64,000 nt of DNA, from assembly GCF_000243415.2 (NCBI RefSeq), contig NZ_KI912270.1, forward strand, positions 6,715,837-6,779,836, read 5' to 3'. How positions within the stretch are numbered: position 1 is the first letter of the stretch; each line of letters opens with the position of its first letter. The position numbers and the translations under genes were made by a program. This document shows positions 47,210 through 56,492 of the stretch, piece after piece. This DNA is from Mycolicibacterium tusciae JS617 (GTDB taxonomy: Bacteria > Actinomycetota > Actinomycetes > Mycobacteriales > Mycobacteriaceae). The notes below the pieces were generated by a model, which saw only the letters and a program-made list of their open reading frames with translations, had not been told where the DNA came from and did no database searches.

Positions 47210-48514
47210 ATGCCAGAAATCCTCATTCCCTCACTGTCCCCCACCGGCCACATCGCACCCCTGCTGAATGTCGCGCAAGGCCTAGTCGACCGCGGAGACC
47301 GCGTCACCGTATTGACCGCGGCCGCCCACGCCGACAAGATCCGGGCGATCGGCGCCATTCCGGCCGCGATTCCCGCAGCTGCTGACTTCGACATGACCCG
47401 CCTCGATCTCGACCTGCCGGGGCGCGTGGAGACGTCGGGCATCAAGAGGGTCAACTTCGACATCGTGCAGATCTTCTTGCGGCCGATGCCCCTCCAGACG
47501 CGAGCATTGGCCGAGTTGATGGCGCAAACACGGTACGACGCAATACTTGCCGACGCCGGCTTCTTCGGGATCCTGCCGTTCCTGCTCGGCGATCCCGCGG
47601 CTCGTCCGCCGGTGCTGACCTACAGCACGACGCCGCTGATGGTGAGCAGCCGCGACACCGCGCCCATGGGCCTCGGAATGGCGCCGTCGTCGTCCACCCT
47701 GGGGCGGCTGCGCAACCGCGCGTTGACCCTGCTGGCTCAGAAGGTCTTGTTGCGCGAGTGCCAGAGCGCGGCCAACCACCTCCTCGATCGCCTGAACAGT
47801 CAGCAACTGCCCACCTTCATCCTCGACTCCGGCGTGCTGGCGGACCGCTACATCGCACCGACGGTGCCCGAATTCGACTACCCCCGAAGCGATCTCCCCT
47901 CGCATGTACGTCACGTCGGCGCCGTGCATCCGCGCCCGTCGCGGGGGTTCCGCCGTCCACCGTGGTGGTCGGAACTCGACGGTGATCGCCCAGTCGTGCA
48001 CGTCACGCAGGGCACCATCGACAACGCCGACCTGGGTCGGCTGCTCGAACCCACCATCGATGCGCTCGGCGGCGAGGACGTCATCGTGGTGGCTACCACC
48101 GGCGGTCGCGCTGTATCGCAGCTGAAGACGCAGTTGCCGTCGAACACCTATGTCGCTGAGTACATCCCGCATGACATCCTGCTGCCCAAGGTCGATGTCA
48201 TGGTCACCAACGGCGGGTTCGGCGCCGTGCAGCGGGCACTGTCGATGGGTGTTCCGCTGGTGGTGGCGGGCAACACCGAGGACAAGCCCGAGGTCGCGGC
48301 GCGCGTCGCGTGGACCGGTGCGGGCGTCAACCTCAAGACCGGTACGCCGAGCGCGGGTGCGGTCCGTGCCGCGGTGCGCAAGGTGCTCAGCGATGGTCGC
48401 TATCTGCGATCCGCGCGGGAGCTCGAGATGGCCTTCGCCCGGCGCGACGGGGTGGCCGAGATCGGCGCTCTTGTCGACGAGGTCATCGCTGAGCGTGCGG
48501 CGGTGAAACGATGA
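47210..48514 (+). CDS. GT1-family (UGT-like) glycosyltransferase
   Basis: A 434-aa GT-B fold glycosyltransferase. The N-terminal acceptor domain opens with ILIPSLSPTGHIAPLLNVAQ. The C-terminal donor domain has VVHVTQGTIDN near residue 262 and the signature HDILLPKVDVMVTNGGFG near 320-337, followed by GVPLVVAGNTEDKPEVAARV. Relatives in mycobacteria (Rv1524/Rv1526c type, Gtf enzymes of glycopeptidolipids) glycosylate lipids or lipopeptides. It follows fdhD by 90 nt; TAACCT near 47167 could be its own -10 box. It could decorate the lipopeptide made by the neighbouring NRPS, but it is about 5.5 kb from the cluster with unrelated genes between, so this is only a suggestion. Confidence 0.85.
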   Translation: MPEILIPSLSPTGHIAPLLNVAQGLVDRGDRVTVLTAAAHADKIRAIGAIPAAIPAAADFDMTRLDLDLPGRVETSGIKRVNFDIVQIFLRPMPLQTRALAELMAQTRYDAILADAGFFGILPFLLGDPAARPPVLTYSTTPLMVSSRDTAPMGLGMAPSSSTLGRLRNRALTLLAQKVLLRECQSAANHLLDRLNSQQLPTFILDSGVLADRYIAPTVPEFDYPRSDLPSHVRHVGAVHPRPSRGFRRPPWWSELDGDRPVVHVTQGTIDNADLGRLLEPTIDALGGEDVIVVATTGGRAVSQLKTQLPSNTYVAEYIPHDILLPKVDVMVTNGGFGAVQRALSMGVPLVVAGNTEDKPEVAARVAWTGAGVNLKTGTPSAGAVRAAVRKVLSDGRYLRSARELEMAFARRDGVAEIGALVDEVIAERAAVKR

Positions 48515-48635
48515 GCGCCTGCGCTGACCCGTTCGGCCGGCCACCGGCGCCTGCGCCTGCGCCGAAGGTGCCAAGCCTCAGCTGGGGTAGTCGGCTACGC
48601 GTGCCTCTGTCGAACATCCGGACCACGGTGGAGCC

Positions 48636-48722
48636 ATGGTTGACCAGCTGCAGTACATCGCGGTAGCGGCATTTCTGGTCTGGGGCTTGATCAGGTCACT
48701 GGCGAGTACGCCTCGAACGTGA
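48636..48722 (+). CDS. Possible 28-aa single-span membrane peptide
   Basis: A short frame with ATG at 48636 and TGA at 48720-48722. It encodes a hydrophobic core (IAVAAFLVWGLI) between a short polar N-terminus (MVDQLQ) and a positive tail (RSLASTPRT). GGTGGAG lies just upstream, although its spacing is short. It faces the clpX 3' end. It could be a real small membrane protein or chance; there is no homology evidence. Confidence 0.35.
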   Translation: MVDQLQYIAVAAFLVWGLIRSLASTPRT

Positions 48723-48739
48723 GAACTAGGCCCTGAGAA

Positions 48740-48747
<8 letters not shown>
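48720..48747. repeat. 14-bp tandem direct repeat across the clpX stop codon
   Basis: TGAGAACTAGGCCC at 48720-48733 is followed directly by TGAGAACTAGGCGC at 48734-48747. The clpX stop codon (48740-48742) lies in the second copy. It looks like slippage duplication of the gene end. Confidence 0.8.
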
Positions 48748-50020
<1,273 letters not shown>

Positions 50021-50327
50021 GTGGTGAGGTCCTACTTCCTGTCGCAAAAGGTATTGAATCGGTTCGCTCAAGATCCGACTGGGTGTTGGTCCCGACGCTA
50101 CCCGCTTGTTCCGGCGCGAGGCGACCGATAAAGCCGAATCGCGTAGTTGGTATTCATTTGTGTGGCCAGAACATATCGCCTAACCACCCCGCTACCCCCT
50201 TGAACGCGCTGTCGCGTCCCTGGCGTGTCGCCGCCGTTACCTCATCGGGAGCCGTCTGCAACCAAAGTACCCGTCGCTGAGCGGTTACCCGCAACCGCGC
50301 GTTCTGCTTACGGCAAACCGGGCGAGA
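50021..50327. other. 307-nt gap between the collagen-like gene and clpX
   Basis: No convincing gene on either strand. It should contain the clpX promoter. On the minus strand a TACCTT hexamer (about 50052-50057) lies roughly 32-37 nt before the clpX ATG and fits TANNNT; the leader after it carries GGAAG and AGGACC. I see no clear terminator for the upstream gene. Confidence 0.45.
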
Positions 50328-50651
50328 CTATCGGCGACCCGGTCCGGCTGGCCCTGGGCCCACCGGGCCTGGACCCACGGGGCCCGGACCCACCGGACCC
50401 ACTCCGACCGGGCCGACCACGCCACCGACCCCGACGGGGCCGACCGGCCCGACAATCGGGTTCGGGGGGTTCACGTAGACGGTCGGGTCGACGGGCACGC
50501 ACGTGACGGTGTATACGTCCCAGTACATCCCGTAGGGACATGGCGGCGGCGGTTGGGCGCTGCTGACCGCGGACGATCCGAACTGCACCAATGCACCGGC
50601 TACCGCCGAACCGATCAGCGCCAGCATCGCCGCGCGAATTCGTACCCCCAA
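50328..50651 (-). CDS. Secreted Gly/Pro-rich protein with collagen-like GPV/GPG repeats
   Basis: About 107 aa. An N-terminal signal peptide (RIRAAMLALIGSAVAGALV, cleavage near SSAQ) is followed by a short cysteine pair region (PPPPCPYGMYWD, VTCVPVD). The last third is a low-complexity tract of GPVGPG, GPGPVGPGP and GPAGPG units. No ATG fits a signal peptide start except an internal one (MLALIG). I prefer TTG at 50651, which has AGGGGAAAGG about 8 nt upstream. The gene lies between clpP2 and clpX in the same direction. I do not recognise a named family. The two cysteines could form a disulfide. Function unknown; surface or cell-wall association is a guess from the repeat type. Confidence 0.65.
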   Translation of the reverse strand: MGVRIRAAMLALIGSAVAGALVQFGSSAVSSAQPPPPCPYGMYWDVYTVTCVPVDPTVYVNPPNPIVGPVGPVGVGGVVGPVGVGPVGPGPVGPGPVGPGPAGPGRR

Positions 50652-50773
50652 GATCGTGCCTTTCCCCTGTTGCCGCGCCCGTCTGCACGGTGTCGACAGC
50701 TTGCCATGCCCGAGAGTTCCCGACGCGTGGTTCGGCGGCATTGACCGCCGGGGGTTTACGGCGACGGCGAAGC

Positions 50774-51433
50774 TCAGGCGGTCTGCGCGGAGAGCTTGCG
50801 GTACTCGAGGACGGTGTCGATCACGCCGTACTCCTTGGCCTCCTCGGCCGTCAGAATCTTGTCGCGGTCGGTGTCCTTGCGGATCTGCGCAGCATCCTTG
50901 CCGGTGTGATGGGCCAGCGTGGTCTCCATCAACGTGCGCATCCGCTCGATCTCCTTGGCCTGGATCTCCAGGTCGGAGAACTGGCCCTGGATGACGCCGG
51001 ACAGCGCGGGCTGGTGAATCAGGATGCGGGCGTTAGGCAGAGCGAGGCGCTTACCGGGGCTTCCCGCGGCGAGCAGTACAGCAGCTGCCGACGCAGCCTG
51101 GCCGAGGCAGACGGTCTGAATGTCGGCCCGTACGTACTGCATGGTGTCGTAGATCGCCATCAGCGACGTGAACGAGCCACCCGGCGAGTTGATGTACATG
51201 GTGATGTCGCGGTCGGGATCAAGCGACTCGAGCACCAGCAGCTGGGCCATGATGTCGTTCGCCGAGGCGTCGTCCACCTGCACGCCGAGGAAGATGATGC
51301 GCTCCTCGAACAGCTTGTTGTACGGGTTGGACTCCTTGACACCGAAGCTCGAGTGCTCGATGAACGACGGCAGGATGTAGCGGGCCTGCGGCTGGAGACG
51401 GGGATCAGCCTGAGGATGGGTGTGGTCGGTCAT
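50774..51433 (-). CDS. clpP2: ATP-dependent Clp protease proteolytic subunit ClpP2
   Basis: A 219-aa serine protease subunit that forms the mixed ClpP1P2 tetradecamer essential in mycobacteria. Catalytic Ser lies in [11 protein letters not shown], His in ILIHQP and Asp further on (KDTDRDK). The sequence from [19 protein letters not shown] onward is nearly identical to M. tuberculosis ClpP2; only the first few residues differ. Its ATG overlaps the clpP1 stop by 4 nt (ATGA), so the two are translationally coupled. Confidence 0.98.
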   Translation of the reverse strand: MTDHTHPQADPRLQPQARYILPSFIEHSSFGVKESNPYNKLFEERIIFLGVQVDDASANDIMAQLLVLESLDPDRDITMYINSPGGSFTSLMAIYDTMQYVRADIQTVCLGQAASAAAVLLAAGSPGKRLALPNARILIHQPALSGVIQGQFSDLEIQAKEIERMRTLMETTLAHHTGKDAAQIRKDTDRDKILTAEEAKEYGVIDTVLEYRKLSAQTA

Positions 51434-52041
51434 TTGTCTAGTCCTGCGCTCGGGCCAGAGCCATTGACGCTGGCGCTGGTGATGATGTGGTCGACGAAGC
51501 CGTATTCGAGGGCCTCCTGCGCGGTGAACCAGCGGTCGCGATCGGAGTCGGCCTCGATGCGCTCGAGGGTCTGCCCGGTGAACTCGGCGTTCAACCGGAA
51601 CATCTCCTTCTTGATGACCGCGAACTGCTCGGCCTGGATCGCGATGTCCGCAGCCCCGCCGGTGATACCGCCGAGGGGCTGGTGCATCAGGATCCGGGCA
51701 TGCGGCAGCGCGTAGCGCTTGCCCTTGGTGCCCGCGGCGAGCAGGAACTCACCCATCGATGCGGCCATGCCCATCGCGTACGTGGCGACATCGCACGGTG
51801 CCAGGACCATGGTGTCGTAGATGGCCATGCCCGCGCTGATCGATCCGCCTGGCGAGTTGATGTAGAGGTGGATGTCCTTGGTGGGATCTTCGGCGGACAG
51901 CAGCAGAATCTGAGCGCACAGCCGGTTGGCGATGTCGTCGTCGACCTGTGATCCCAGGAAGATGATGCGCTCGGACAGCAACCGCTCGTAGACGGAGTCG
52001 ACGAGGTTGAGGCCCGGCGATGCACCACGCATATCAGTCAC
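51430..52041 (-). CDS. clpP1: ATP-dependent Clp protease proteolytic subunit ClpP1
   Basis: About 203 aa. It partners ClpP2 in the mixed protease ring. Catalytic Ser is in [11 protein letters not shown], His in ILMHQP and Asp in SDRDRWF. The open frame reaches 52065 with a TTG, but the M. tuberculosis protein begins at the VTDMR stretch. GTG at 52041 has AGCAGG about 9 nt upstream, so I use it; ATG at 52032 is also possible. It is the first gene of the clpP1-clpP2 unit, preceded by a consensus ClgR site at 52129-52139. Confidence 0.97.
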   Translation of the reverse strand: MTDMRGASPGLNLVDSVYERLLSERIIFLGSQVDDDIANRLCAQILLLSAEDPTKDIHLYINSPGGSISAGMAIYDTMVLAPCDVATYAMGMAASMGEFLLAAGTKGKRYALPHARILMHQPLGGITGGAADIAIQAEQFAVIKKEMFRLNAEFTGQTLERIEADSDRDRWFTAQEALEYGFVDHIITSASVNGSGPSAGLDK

Positions 52042-52128
52042 GACTGGATACCTGCTTTCTTTCAAGTCCTAACACTCACCGACACTAACCAACCTGCAGC
52101 AGCACGCAGTCCCTAGACAGGCCGCGTT

Positions 52129-52139
52129 CGCTCACAGCG
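52129..52139. promoter_or_regulatory. ClgR operator upstream of clpP1P2
   Basis: CGCTCACAGCG matches the ClgR consensus CGCTNANAGCG at every fixed position. It touches the tig stop codon and lies about 90 nt upstream of the clpP1 start. ClgR is the known activator of clp genes in actinobacteria, so clpP1P2 can be induced separately from tig. A TAGTGT hexamer about 40 nt further toward clpP1 is a candidate -10. Confidence 0.75.
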
Positions 52140-53552
52140 TCACTTGGCGTCGGCAGTTTCCCCGTCTTGCGTGTCGGCTGGAGCTTCTTCTTCGGCTGGT
52201 GCTTCGGGTGCTTCGGGCGCTTCGGCATCGTCACCTCGGGAGAAGAACTCCGTGGTGTCGACCACCTCGCCGTTGGAATCGGTGACGGTGGCACCCTCCA
52301 CGACCTGCGCGACGGCCAGGCCGCGGCGCACGTCGGCGAACAGGGCCGCCAACTGGTTGTTTTCCTGCAGGGCGGCCAGCAGCTGTTGCGGCTCCATGCC
52401 GTACTGCTGCGACATCAACATCAGCCGCTGGGTGATGTCCTGCTGACCGACCTGGATGTCGAGCTTGTCGGCAATGGCATCCACCAGCAGCTGGGTGCTG
52501 ACCGCCTTTTCCGCGTTGGTGCGGTTCTCGGTGTCGAACTGCTCGCGGCTGCTGCCCTGCGCTTCGAGTGCCTCGGCGAACCGAGCCTCGTCGTGATCCA
52601 GGCTGTGGATGGCGTTATGCAGTGCCTCGTCCACCTGCCCCTGCACGATGTTCTCGGGCAGCGGCACGTCCACCTGCTCGAGCAGCGTCTCGAGCACCTT
52701 GTCCCGGATCAGCTCGGCCTGCTGAACGCGCTTGCGCGTACGCAGCTGCTCGGTGAGGCTGTTCTTGAGCTCGTCGATGGTGTCGAATTCGCTTGCCAGT
52801 TGGGCGAATTCGTCGTCGGGCTCAGGCAGCTCGCGCTCCTTGACCGACTTGACGGTCACCGTGACCTCAGCCTCCTCGCCGGCATGAGTCCCGGCGGCGA
52901 GCTTGGTGGTGAAGACGCGGGTCTCGCCCTCCTTGAGCCCGATGATCGCCTCGTCGAGGCCTTCGATCAGTTGGCCCGAGCCGATCTCGTGGGACAAGCC
53001 CTCCGTCTTGGCCTCGGCCAGATCTTCGCCGTCGACTGTCGCCGACAGGTCAATGGAGACGAAGTCGCCGTCCTCGGCCGCGCGGTCCACGCCAGTGAGC
53101 GTGCCGAAGCGCGCGCGCAGGTTCTGCAGTTCGGTGTCGACCTCGTCGTCGCTCACCTCGATGGCGTCGACCGTAAGCGTCAACGCGTCGAGGTCGGGGA
53201 GTTCGATCTCGGGGCGGATGTCGACCTCGGCGGTGAACTCGAGGTCCTCGCCGTACTCCTTCTTGGTGACCTCGATCTCGGGCTGACCGATCGGTCGCAG
53301 GTCCGAGGTCGTCACCGCCTCGCTGTAGCGGCCGGGCACGGCGTCGCTGACGACCTGGTCCAGCATGGCCTCGCGACCGAAGCGCGCCTCGAGCAGCTTG
53401 CGCGGCGCCTTGCCGGGGCGGAAGCCGGGCAGCCGCACCTGGCTGGCCAACGCTTTGAAGGCCTTGTCGAATTCGGGTTCGAGTTCAGTGAAGGGCACCT
53501 CCACGTTGATGCGAACCCTGGTCGGGCTCAACTTCTCGACGGTGCTCTTCAC
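52140..53552 (-). CDS. tig: Trigger factor, ribosome-associated chaperone and prolyl isomerase
   Basis: About 470 aa. It binds nascent chains at the ribosome exit tunnel. The N-terminal ribosome-binding domain contains the [10 protein letters not shown] signature near residue 46-55. The FKBP-type PPIase domain follows about 150-240 ([25 protein letters not shown]), then the helical C-terminal domain. The tail is a long acidic Ala/Glu/Pro stretch, as in other actinobacteria. An ATG lies 5 codons upstream, but AGGAGC sits 6 nt before the GTG at 53552, which begins the conserved VKSTVE sequence. Confidence 0.97.
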   Translation of the reverse strand: MKSTVEKLSPTRVRINVEVPFTELEPEFDKAFKALASQVRLPGFRPGKAPRKLLEARFGREAMLDQVVSDAVPGRYSEAVTTSDLRPIGQPEIEVTKKEYGEDLEFTAEVDIRPEIELPDLDALTLTVDAIEVSDDEVDTELQNLRARFGTLTGVDRAAEDGDFVSIDLSATVDGEDLAEAKTEGLSHEIGSGQLIEGLDEAIIGLKEGETRVFTTKLAAGTHAGEEAEVTVTVKSVKERELPEPDDEFAQLASEFDTIDELKNSLTEQLRTRKRVQQAELIRDKVLETLLEQVDVPLPENIVQGQVDEALHNAIHSLDHDEARFAEALEAQGSSREQFDTENRTNAEKAVSTQLLVDAIADKLDIQVGQQDITQRLMLMSQQYGMEPQQLLAALQENNQLAALFADVRRGLAVAQVVEGATVTDSNGEVVDTTEFFSRGDDAEAPEAPEAPAEEEAPADTQDGETADAK

Positions 53553-53600
53553 GCTCGTGCTCCTCATAATTCTGGTGGTTCTGGTCTATGTCGGGTGCAG

Positions 53601-53674
53601 TCGGGGTGACAGGATTTGAACCTGCGGCCTTCCGCTCCCAAAGCGGATGCGCTACCAAGCTGCGCTACACCCCG
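53601..53674 (-). tRNA. tRNA-Pro (anticodon TGG)
   Basis: A full cloverleaf on the minus strand: acceptor CGGGGTG paired with CACCCCG, D-arm GTAGCGCAGCTTGGTAGCGC, anticodon loop TTTGGGA with TGG, and T-arm with GGTTCAAATCC. Discriminator A; no encoded CCA. Confidence 0.97.
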
Positions 53675-53746
53675 CGCCGTTGTGGTCGTCCCAAAACACA
53701 GAACGACCACGCGAGATACTACGGCCTGGACGCGCGCTGCCCTTAA

Positions 53747-53775
53747 TTGGATGATTCCGTGGGCGCCGGTACAGT
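53747..53775 (+). promoter_or_regulatory. Probable tRNA-Gly promoter
   Basis: TACAGT at 53770-53775 as -10 and TTGGAT at 53747-53752 as a weak -35, with 17 nt between. Transcription would begin about 10 nt before the mature tRNA. Confidence 0.45.
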
Positions 53776-53792
53776 CTGCTGGTGCAACACAC

Positions 53793-53863
53793 GCGGGCGT
53801 AGCTCAATGGTAGAGCCCTAGTCTTCCAAACTAGCTACGCGGGTTCGATTCCCGTCGCCCGCT
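53793..53863 (+). tRNA. tRNA-Gly (anticodon TCC)
   Basis: Acceptor GCGGGCG pairs with CGCCCGC; D-arm AGCTCAATGGTAGAGC; anticodon stem CTAGT/ACTAG with loop CTTCCAA; T-arm GGGTTCGATTCCC. Discriminator T, followed by an encoded CCA at 53864-53866. Confidence 0.97.
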
Positions 53864-53887
53864 CCACAGAGACCAGCGCCGAGGGTC

Positions 53888-53905
53888 GTCGACCGCCCGG
53901 TCGAC
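53888..53905 (+). terminator. GC-rich hairpin downstream of tRNA-Gly
   Basis: GTCGACCG and CGGTCGAC are perfect inverted repeats separated by two bases. There is no T-tract, as often in mycobacteria, so the terminator role is a guess. The rest of the gap to 54021 shows nothing I can assign. Confidence 0.3.
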
Positions 53906-54021
53906 CGCTTGCGCGACCTGAAAAGCGCGAACCGGCCGCCACTACGAGCATCAAGCGCGCAAAGGCCGGTGAAGCTCACCCCCGGTGAAACCGGAGGCGG
54001 CAGTAGAAGACTCGGGTCAGC

Positions 54022-54372
54022 TCACCAGCCGCCGATGGGCGGGCCCACCGGGTACTCCCCTTCGTAGGCGGACGCGGTGCTCCCGACCACGGCGCGGACG
54101 GTATCGCGGACCTCACCCTGCGCGCTGACGACGCCGGCATCGGCGAGGCGAGTCTCGGCGATGCTGCTCGCCACACCGTAGTCATTGATGCGGATGACGG
54201 CGTTCTGCGTCTGCGAGGCGGTCACGTTGGGGCTGGGGCCGATTTCGTCGACGTCGGCGCTGGCGGTGCCGCTACCGAGACCGATTGCGGCCGCGGCGAG
54301 GGCGAATGAGCCCAAGCCGACCAGGCCCAGCTTCTTCGAATTGCGAGTGAGAGCCTTGGCACAACCAGCCAT
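54022..54372 (-). CDS. Exported protein of unknown function
   Basis: About 116 aa. A positively charged start (MAGCAKALTRNSKKLG) is followed by a hydrophobic stretch and an ASA cleavage site before DVDEIGPS. The mature part is short and polar, with no cysteine and no motif I recognise (SQTQNAVIRINDYGVASS near the middle; ends YPVGPPIGGW). Several ATGs are possible; AGGGGA 7 nt before the ATG at 54372 favours that one over 54378 and 54411. It diverges from the lipoprotein gene. Function unknown. Confidence 0.7.
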   Translation of the reverse strand: MAGCAKALTRNSKKLGLVGLGSFALAAAAIGLGSGTASADVDEIGPSPNVTASQTQNAVIRINDYGVASSIAETRLADAGVVSAQGEVRDTVRAVVGSTASAYEGEYPVGPPIGGW

Positions 54373-54617
54373 CAGCATTCCCCTTTTGTTAGGGAGGACG
54401 GTGGTCCTCATGACGGAGTGCAGCTACTTGAGACTAGCGTTCAGGCGTGATTCCTGCACACTCAATTCAACGTTACCCACTTCGCTAATTACCTGCTCAC
54501 AGTGGGTTTAAGCAAGTCTCCAGGCGACTTTCAGCAAACTGTCAGCAATGTCGCCATCGCGCCGCCCACTCCTGTCCAAGTCGGCGGTGCGGTATCGGCC
54601 GTTCCAATGGACGCAAC

Positions 54618-54623
54618 TACGAT
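54618..54623 (+). promoter_or_regulatory. -10 box for a leaderless lipoprotein transcript
   Basis: TACGAT fits TANNNT and ends 7 nt before the GTG at 54631. It places that GTG as the start in preference to the longer frames beginning at 54502 or 54607. Confidence 0.5.
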
Positions 54624-54630
54624 TCGGCTT

Positions 54631-55197
54631 GTGCGTCGCTGTTGTGTCGCCGCCATTGCGGCATTGATGATGCTGCCGGGTTGCGCCGCCCAGTCCTCAG
54701 ACGTCCAACGGCCGCCGCCATCGGAGGAGACCAGCGCCCCCGCCACTACTCCGCCATTCGGCGGTGTCTCTACTGCAGAAGTGCGCGAGGTCCGATCCGG
54801 TGACACCGCGCATCTGATTGAGATGCGACTGGCCGGCAATGACGCGTTCGACAGGGTAGTGCTTGAGTTCGCGGACCGGGTCCCGGGTTACACCGTCGGC
54901 TACCAGTCGCTGCCTGCGCGCGCCGACGCGTCAGGGGCGGAGATCCCGCTACCCGGGGCGAGCGCGGTGGTACAGGTCTCGCTCCACCCGGCGACGGGTG
55001 GCGGATGGGGTGGCGACACACGCACCTACTTCGGCCCGTCAACGATTGCCGCCAACACCACGCAGGTAACCGAAGTGAAGTCGGCGGGCGATTTCGAGGC
55101 GGTGCTGACCTGGGTGGTCGGTCTGCGGGACACAGTTCCGTTCCGAGTCTTCGTACTCGACGGCCCACCTCGCTTGGTCATCGACTTTCAGCAGTAA
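54631..55197 (+). CDS. Lipoprotein with AMIN-like domain
   Basis: About 188 aa. The lipoprotein signal peptide (MRRCCVAAIAALMMLPGCAA) ends with lipobox LPGC, giving an acylated Cys. A Pro/Thr/Ser-rich linker follows, then a beta-rich domain (EVREVRSGDTAHLIEMRL, FDRVVLEFADRVPGYTV, ending PPRLVIDFQQ). The phrase pattern is that of mycobacterial AMIN-like lipoproteins, thought to bind cell-wall components. The GTG at 54631 gives an ideal signal length and has a -10 box 7 nt upstream; the open frame itself begins at 54502. Confidence 0.78.
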   Translation: MRRCCVAAIAALMMLPGCAAQSSDVQRPPPSEETSAPATTPPFGGVSTAEVREVRSGDTAHLIEMRLAGNDAFDRVVLEFADRVPGYTVGYQSLPARADASGAEIPLPGASAVVQVSLHPATGGGWGGDTRTYFGPSTIAANTTQVTEVKSAGDFEAVLTWVVGLRDTVPFRVFVLDGPPRLVIDFQQ

Positions 55198-55311
55198 CTC
55201 ACGGCAGCCCATAATCGGCGACACCCTCGGGGCTATCGCCGCCGTGACTCATGGTCGAGAATGCATCGAATCGCGGACTTCCCTCGCGACGCGACAGTCC
55301 GGAAGGGCGAT

Positions 55312-56445
55312 ATGACAGCGGAGGAACCGGCGGCGGTCCGCACGGCGGTGGTGGTCGTGCACGGGATGGGCGAGAAGCGTCCGATGGAAACATTCGAAGG
55401 CTTCGTGAAGACGGCGCTGCATCCATGCAACGGGGAATGGGACTACTCCCCGCGGCCGACCGAGATCACCGACTACTACGAAGCACGCCGCTTGGCCGCC
55501 CCTAAGGCGGACTTCTACGAGTACCACTGGTCATTCCTGATGACCGCAGGCAAGTTCGCGGGCGTTGCGCCGACAGCGTTGCGGCTCTTTCTGCGCCGGC
55601 CCTCCAACGTCCCCGACGCCCTCCTCGGGATCTGGCGCCTCGTGTGGAGTGTGGTCCTGGCGGCCCTGCTGGTGATCCCCGCACTGTTCGTCGCCGGGTA
55701 TGCGCTCAATTCGGATGTTCCGGCTTGGATCATCGGGTTGACCATCAGTGCGGTCGTGTTGATCTTCTGGTTCGGCCTCTACCGCATGCTGGCGAGGTTG
55801 TTGGTGAACAAGAAGACGACTCCCCTGGTCGACTCGGCACGTTATCTGGATCCGTCGCCGCCGGCCTATACGGCGCGACGAGCCATCCGCGCGGGCCTTG
55901 TCGACCTGTTGGACGACTTGCACGACGGCGAGTACACGCGAATCGTCGTGGTGGCCCACGGTGTCGGCGCCTATATCGCCTATGACGCGCTGATGGTGTT
56001 GTGGGCCAAAAAGCGCTGGTGCATAACCGATTTCATTACGGTGGGTGCACCGTTGACCCTCGCCGACCTCTTGTTGACGCGGCCGGCGTTGCTCGGCGGA
56101 TTCAAGACGTCCGAACCCACGGTACGGCGTGAGCTGTTCGAGGGGCTCCTCCGCCGCGGTGTGCTCGTCGCGTGTCCGCCCGAGAACGACAAGGCCGAAT
56201 CTTTGTTCACCGTCACGCGGTGGACGAACCTCTGGTTTCCGGTGCCTCGTGGCAGTCGACGCGGCGATTGGTTCGGCGGCGAGCTTGGCCCGCTGTTCGG
56301 CGTCGGCATCCGCGACATCGCGGTCACCGGCAACGAACCCGAACGGTTCAAGCCGGCGTCCGCGCACACCGAGTACTTCAGCCATCCCGCCAGAGGCGAG
56401 GAAAACGATGTCGCATGGCACCTCCGACGGACTCTGGCGCTGTAG
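55312..56445 (+). CDS. Membrane-anchored alpha/beta-hydrolase-like protein lacking the usual nucleophile
   Basis: About 377 aa. The N-terminal strand and loop TAVVVVHGMGEKRPMETFEG is typical of alpha/beta-hydrolase-like proteins. Two membrane spans follow (about residues 120-145 and 152-175). Then comes IVVVAHGVGAYIAYDAL, where the usual nucleophile elbow would read AHSxG; here the Ser position is Gly. Next are DFITVGAPLTLAD and a C-terminal region with TEYFSHP. It may therefore be an inactive or binding-only homologue. The ATG at 55312 has GGAAGGG 6 nt upstream; the frame is open further up to 55261. It follows the lipoprotein gene by 114 nt. Confidence 0.75.
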   Translation: MTAEEPAAVRTAVVVVHGMGEKRPMETFEGFVKTALHPCNGEWDYSPRPTEITDYYEARRLAAPKADFYEYHWSFLMTAGKFAGVAPTALRLFLRRPSNVPDALLGIWRLVWSVVLAALLVIPALFVAGYALNSDVPAWIIGLTISAVVLIFWFGLYRMLARLLVNKKTTPLVDSARYLDPSPPAYTARRAIRAGLVDLLDDLHDGEYTRIVVVAHGVGAYIAYDALMVLWAKKRWCITDFITVGAPLTLADLLLTRPALLGGFKTSEPTVRRELFEGLLRRGVLVACPPENDKAESLFTVTRWTNLWFPVPRGSRRGDWFGGELGPLFGVGIRDIAVTGNEPERFKPASAHTEYFSHPARGEENDVAWHLRRTLAL

Positions 56446-56479
56446 GTTCCGCTGGGGCGGGCTGACCGTTTCCTGTCGG

Positions 56480-56485
56480 TACGCT
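56480..56485 (+). promoter_or_regulatory. -10 box for a leaderless transcript
   Basis: TACGCT fits TANNNT and ends 7 nt before the ATG at 56493. No Shine-Dalgarno sequence is visible. Confidence 0.45.
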
Positions 56486-56492
56486 GGACGCC

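Noticed and set aside
47282..48574. 430-aa minus-strand open frame opposite the glycosyltransferase
   Set aside because: The plus-strand frame has the GT1 signature; this one is Arg/Gln/His-rich noise.
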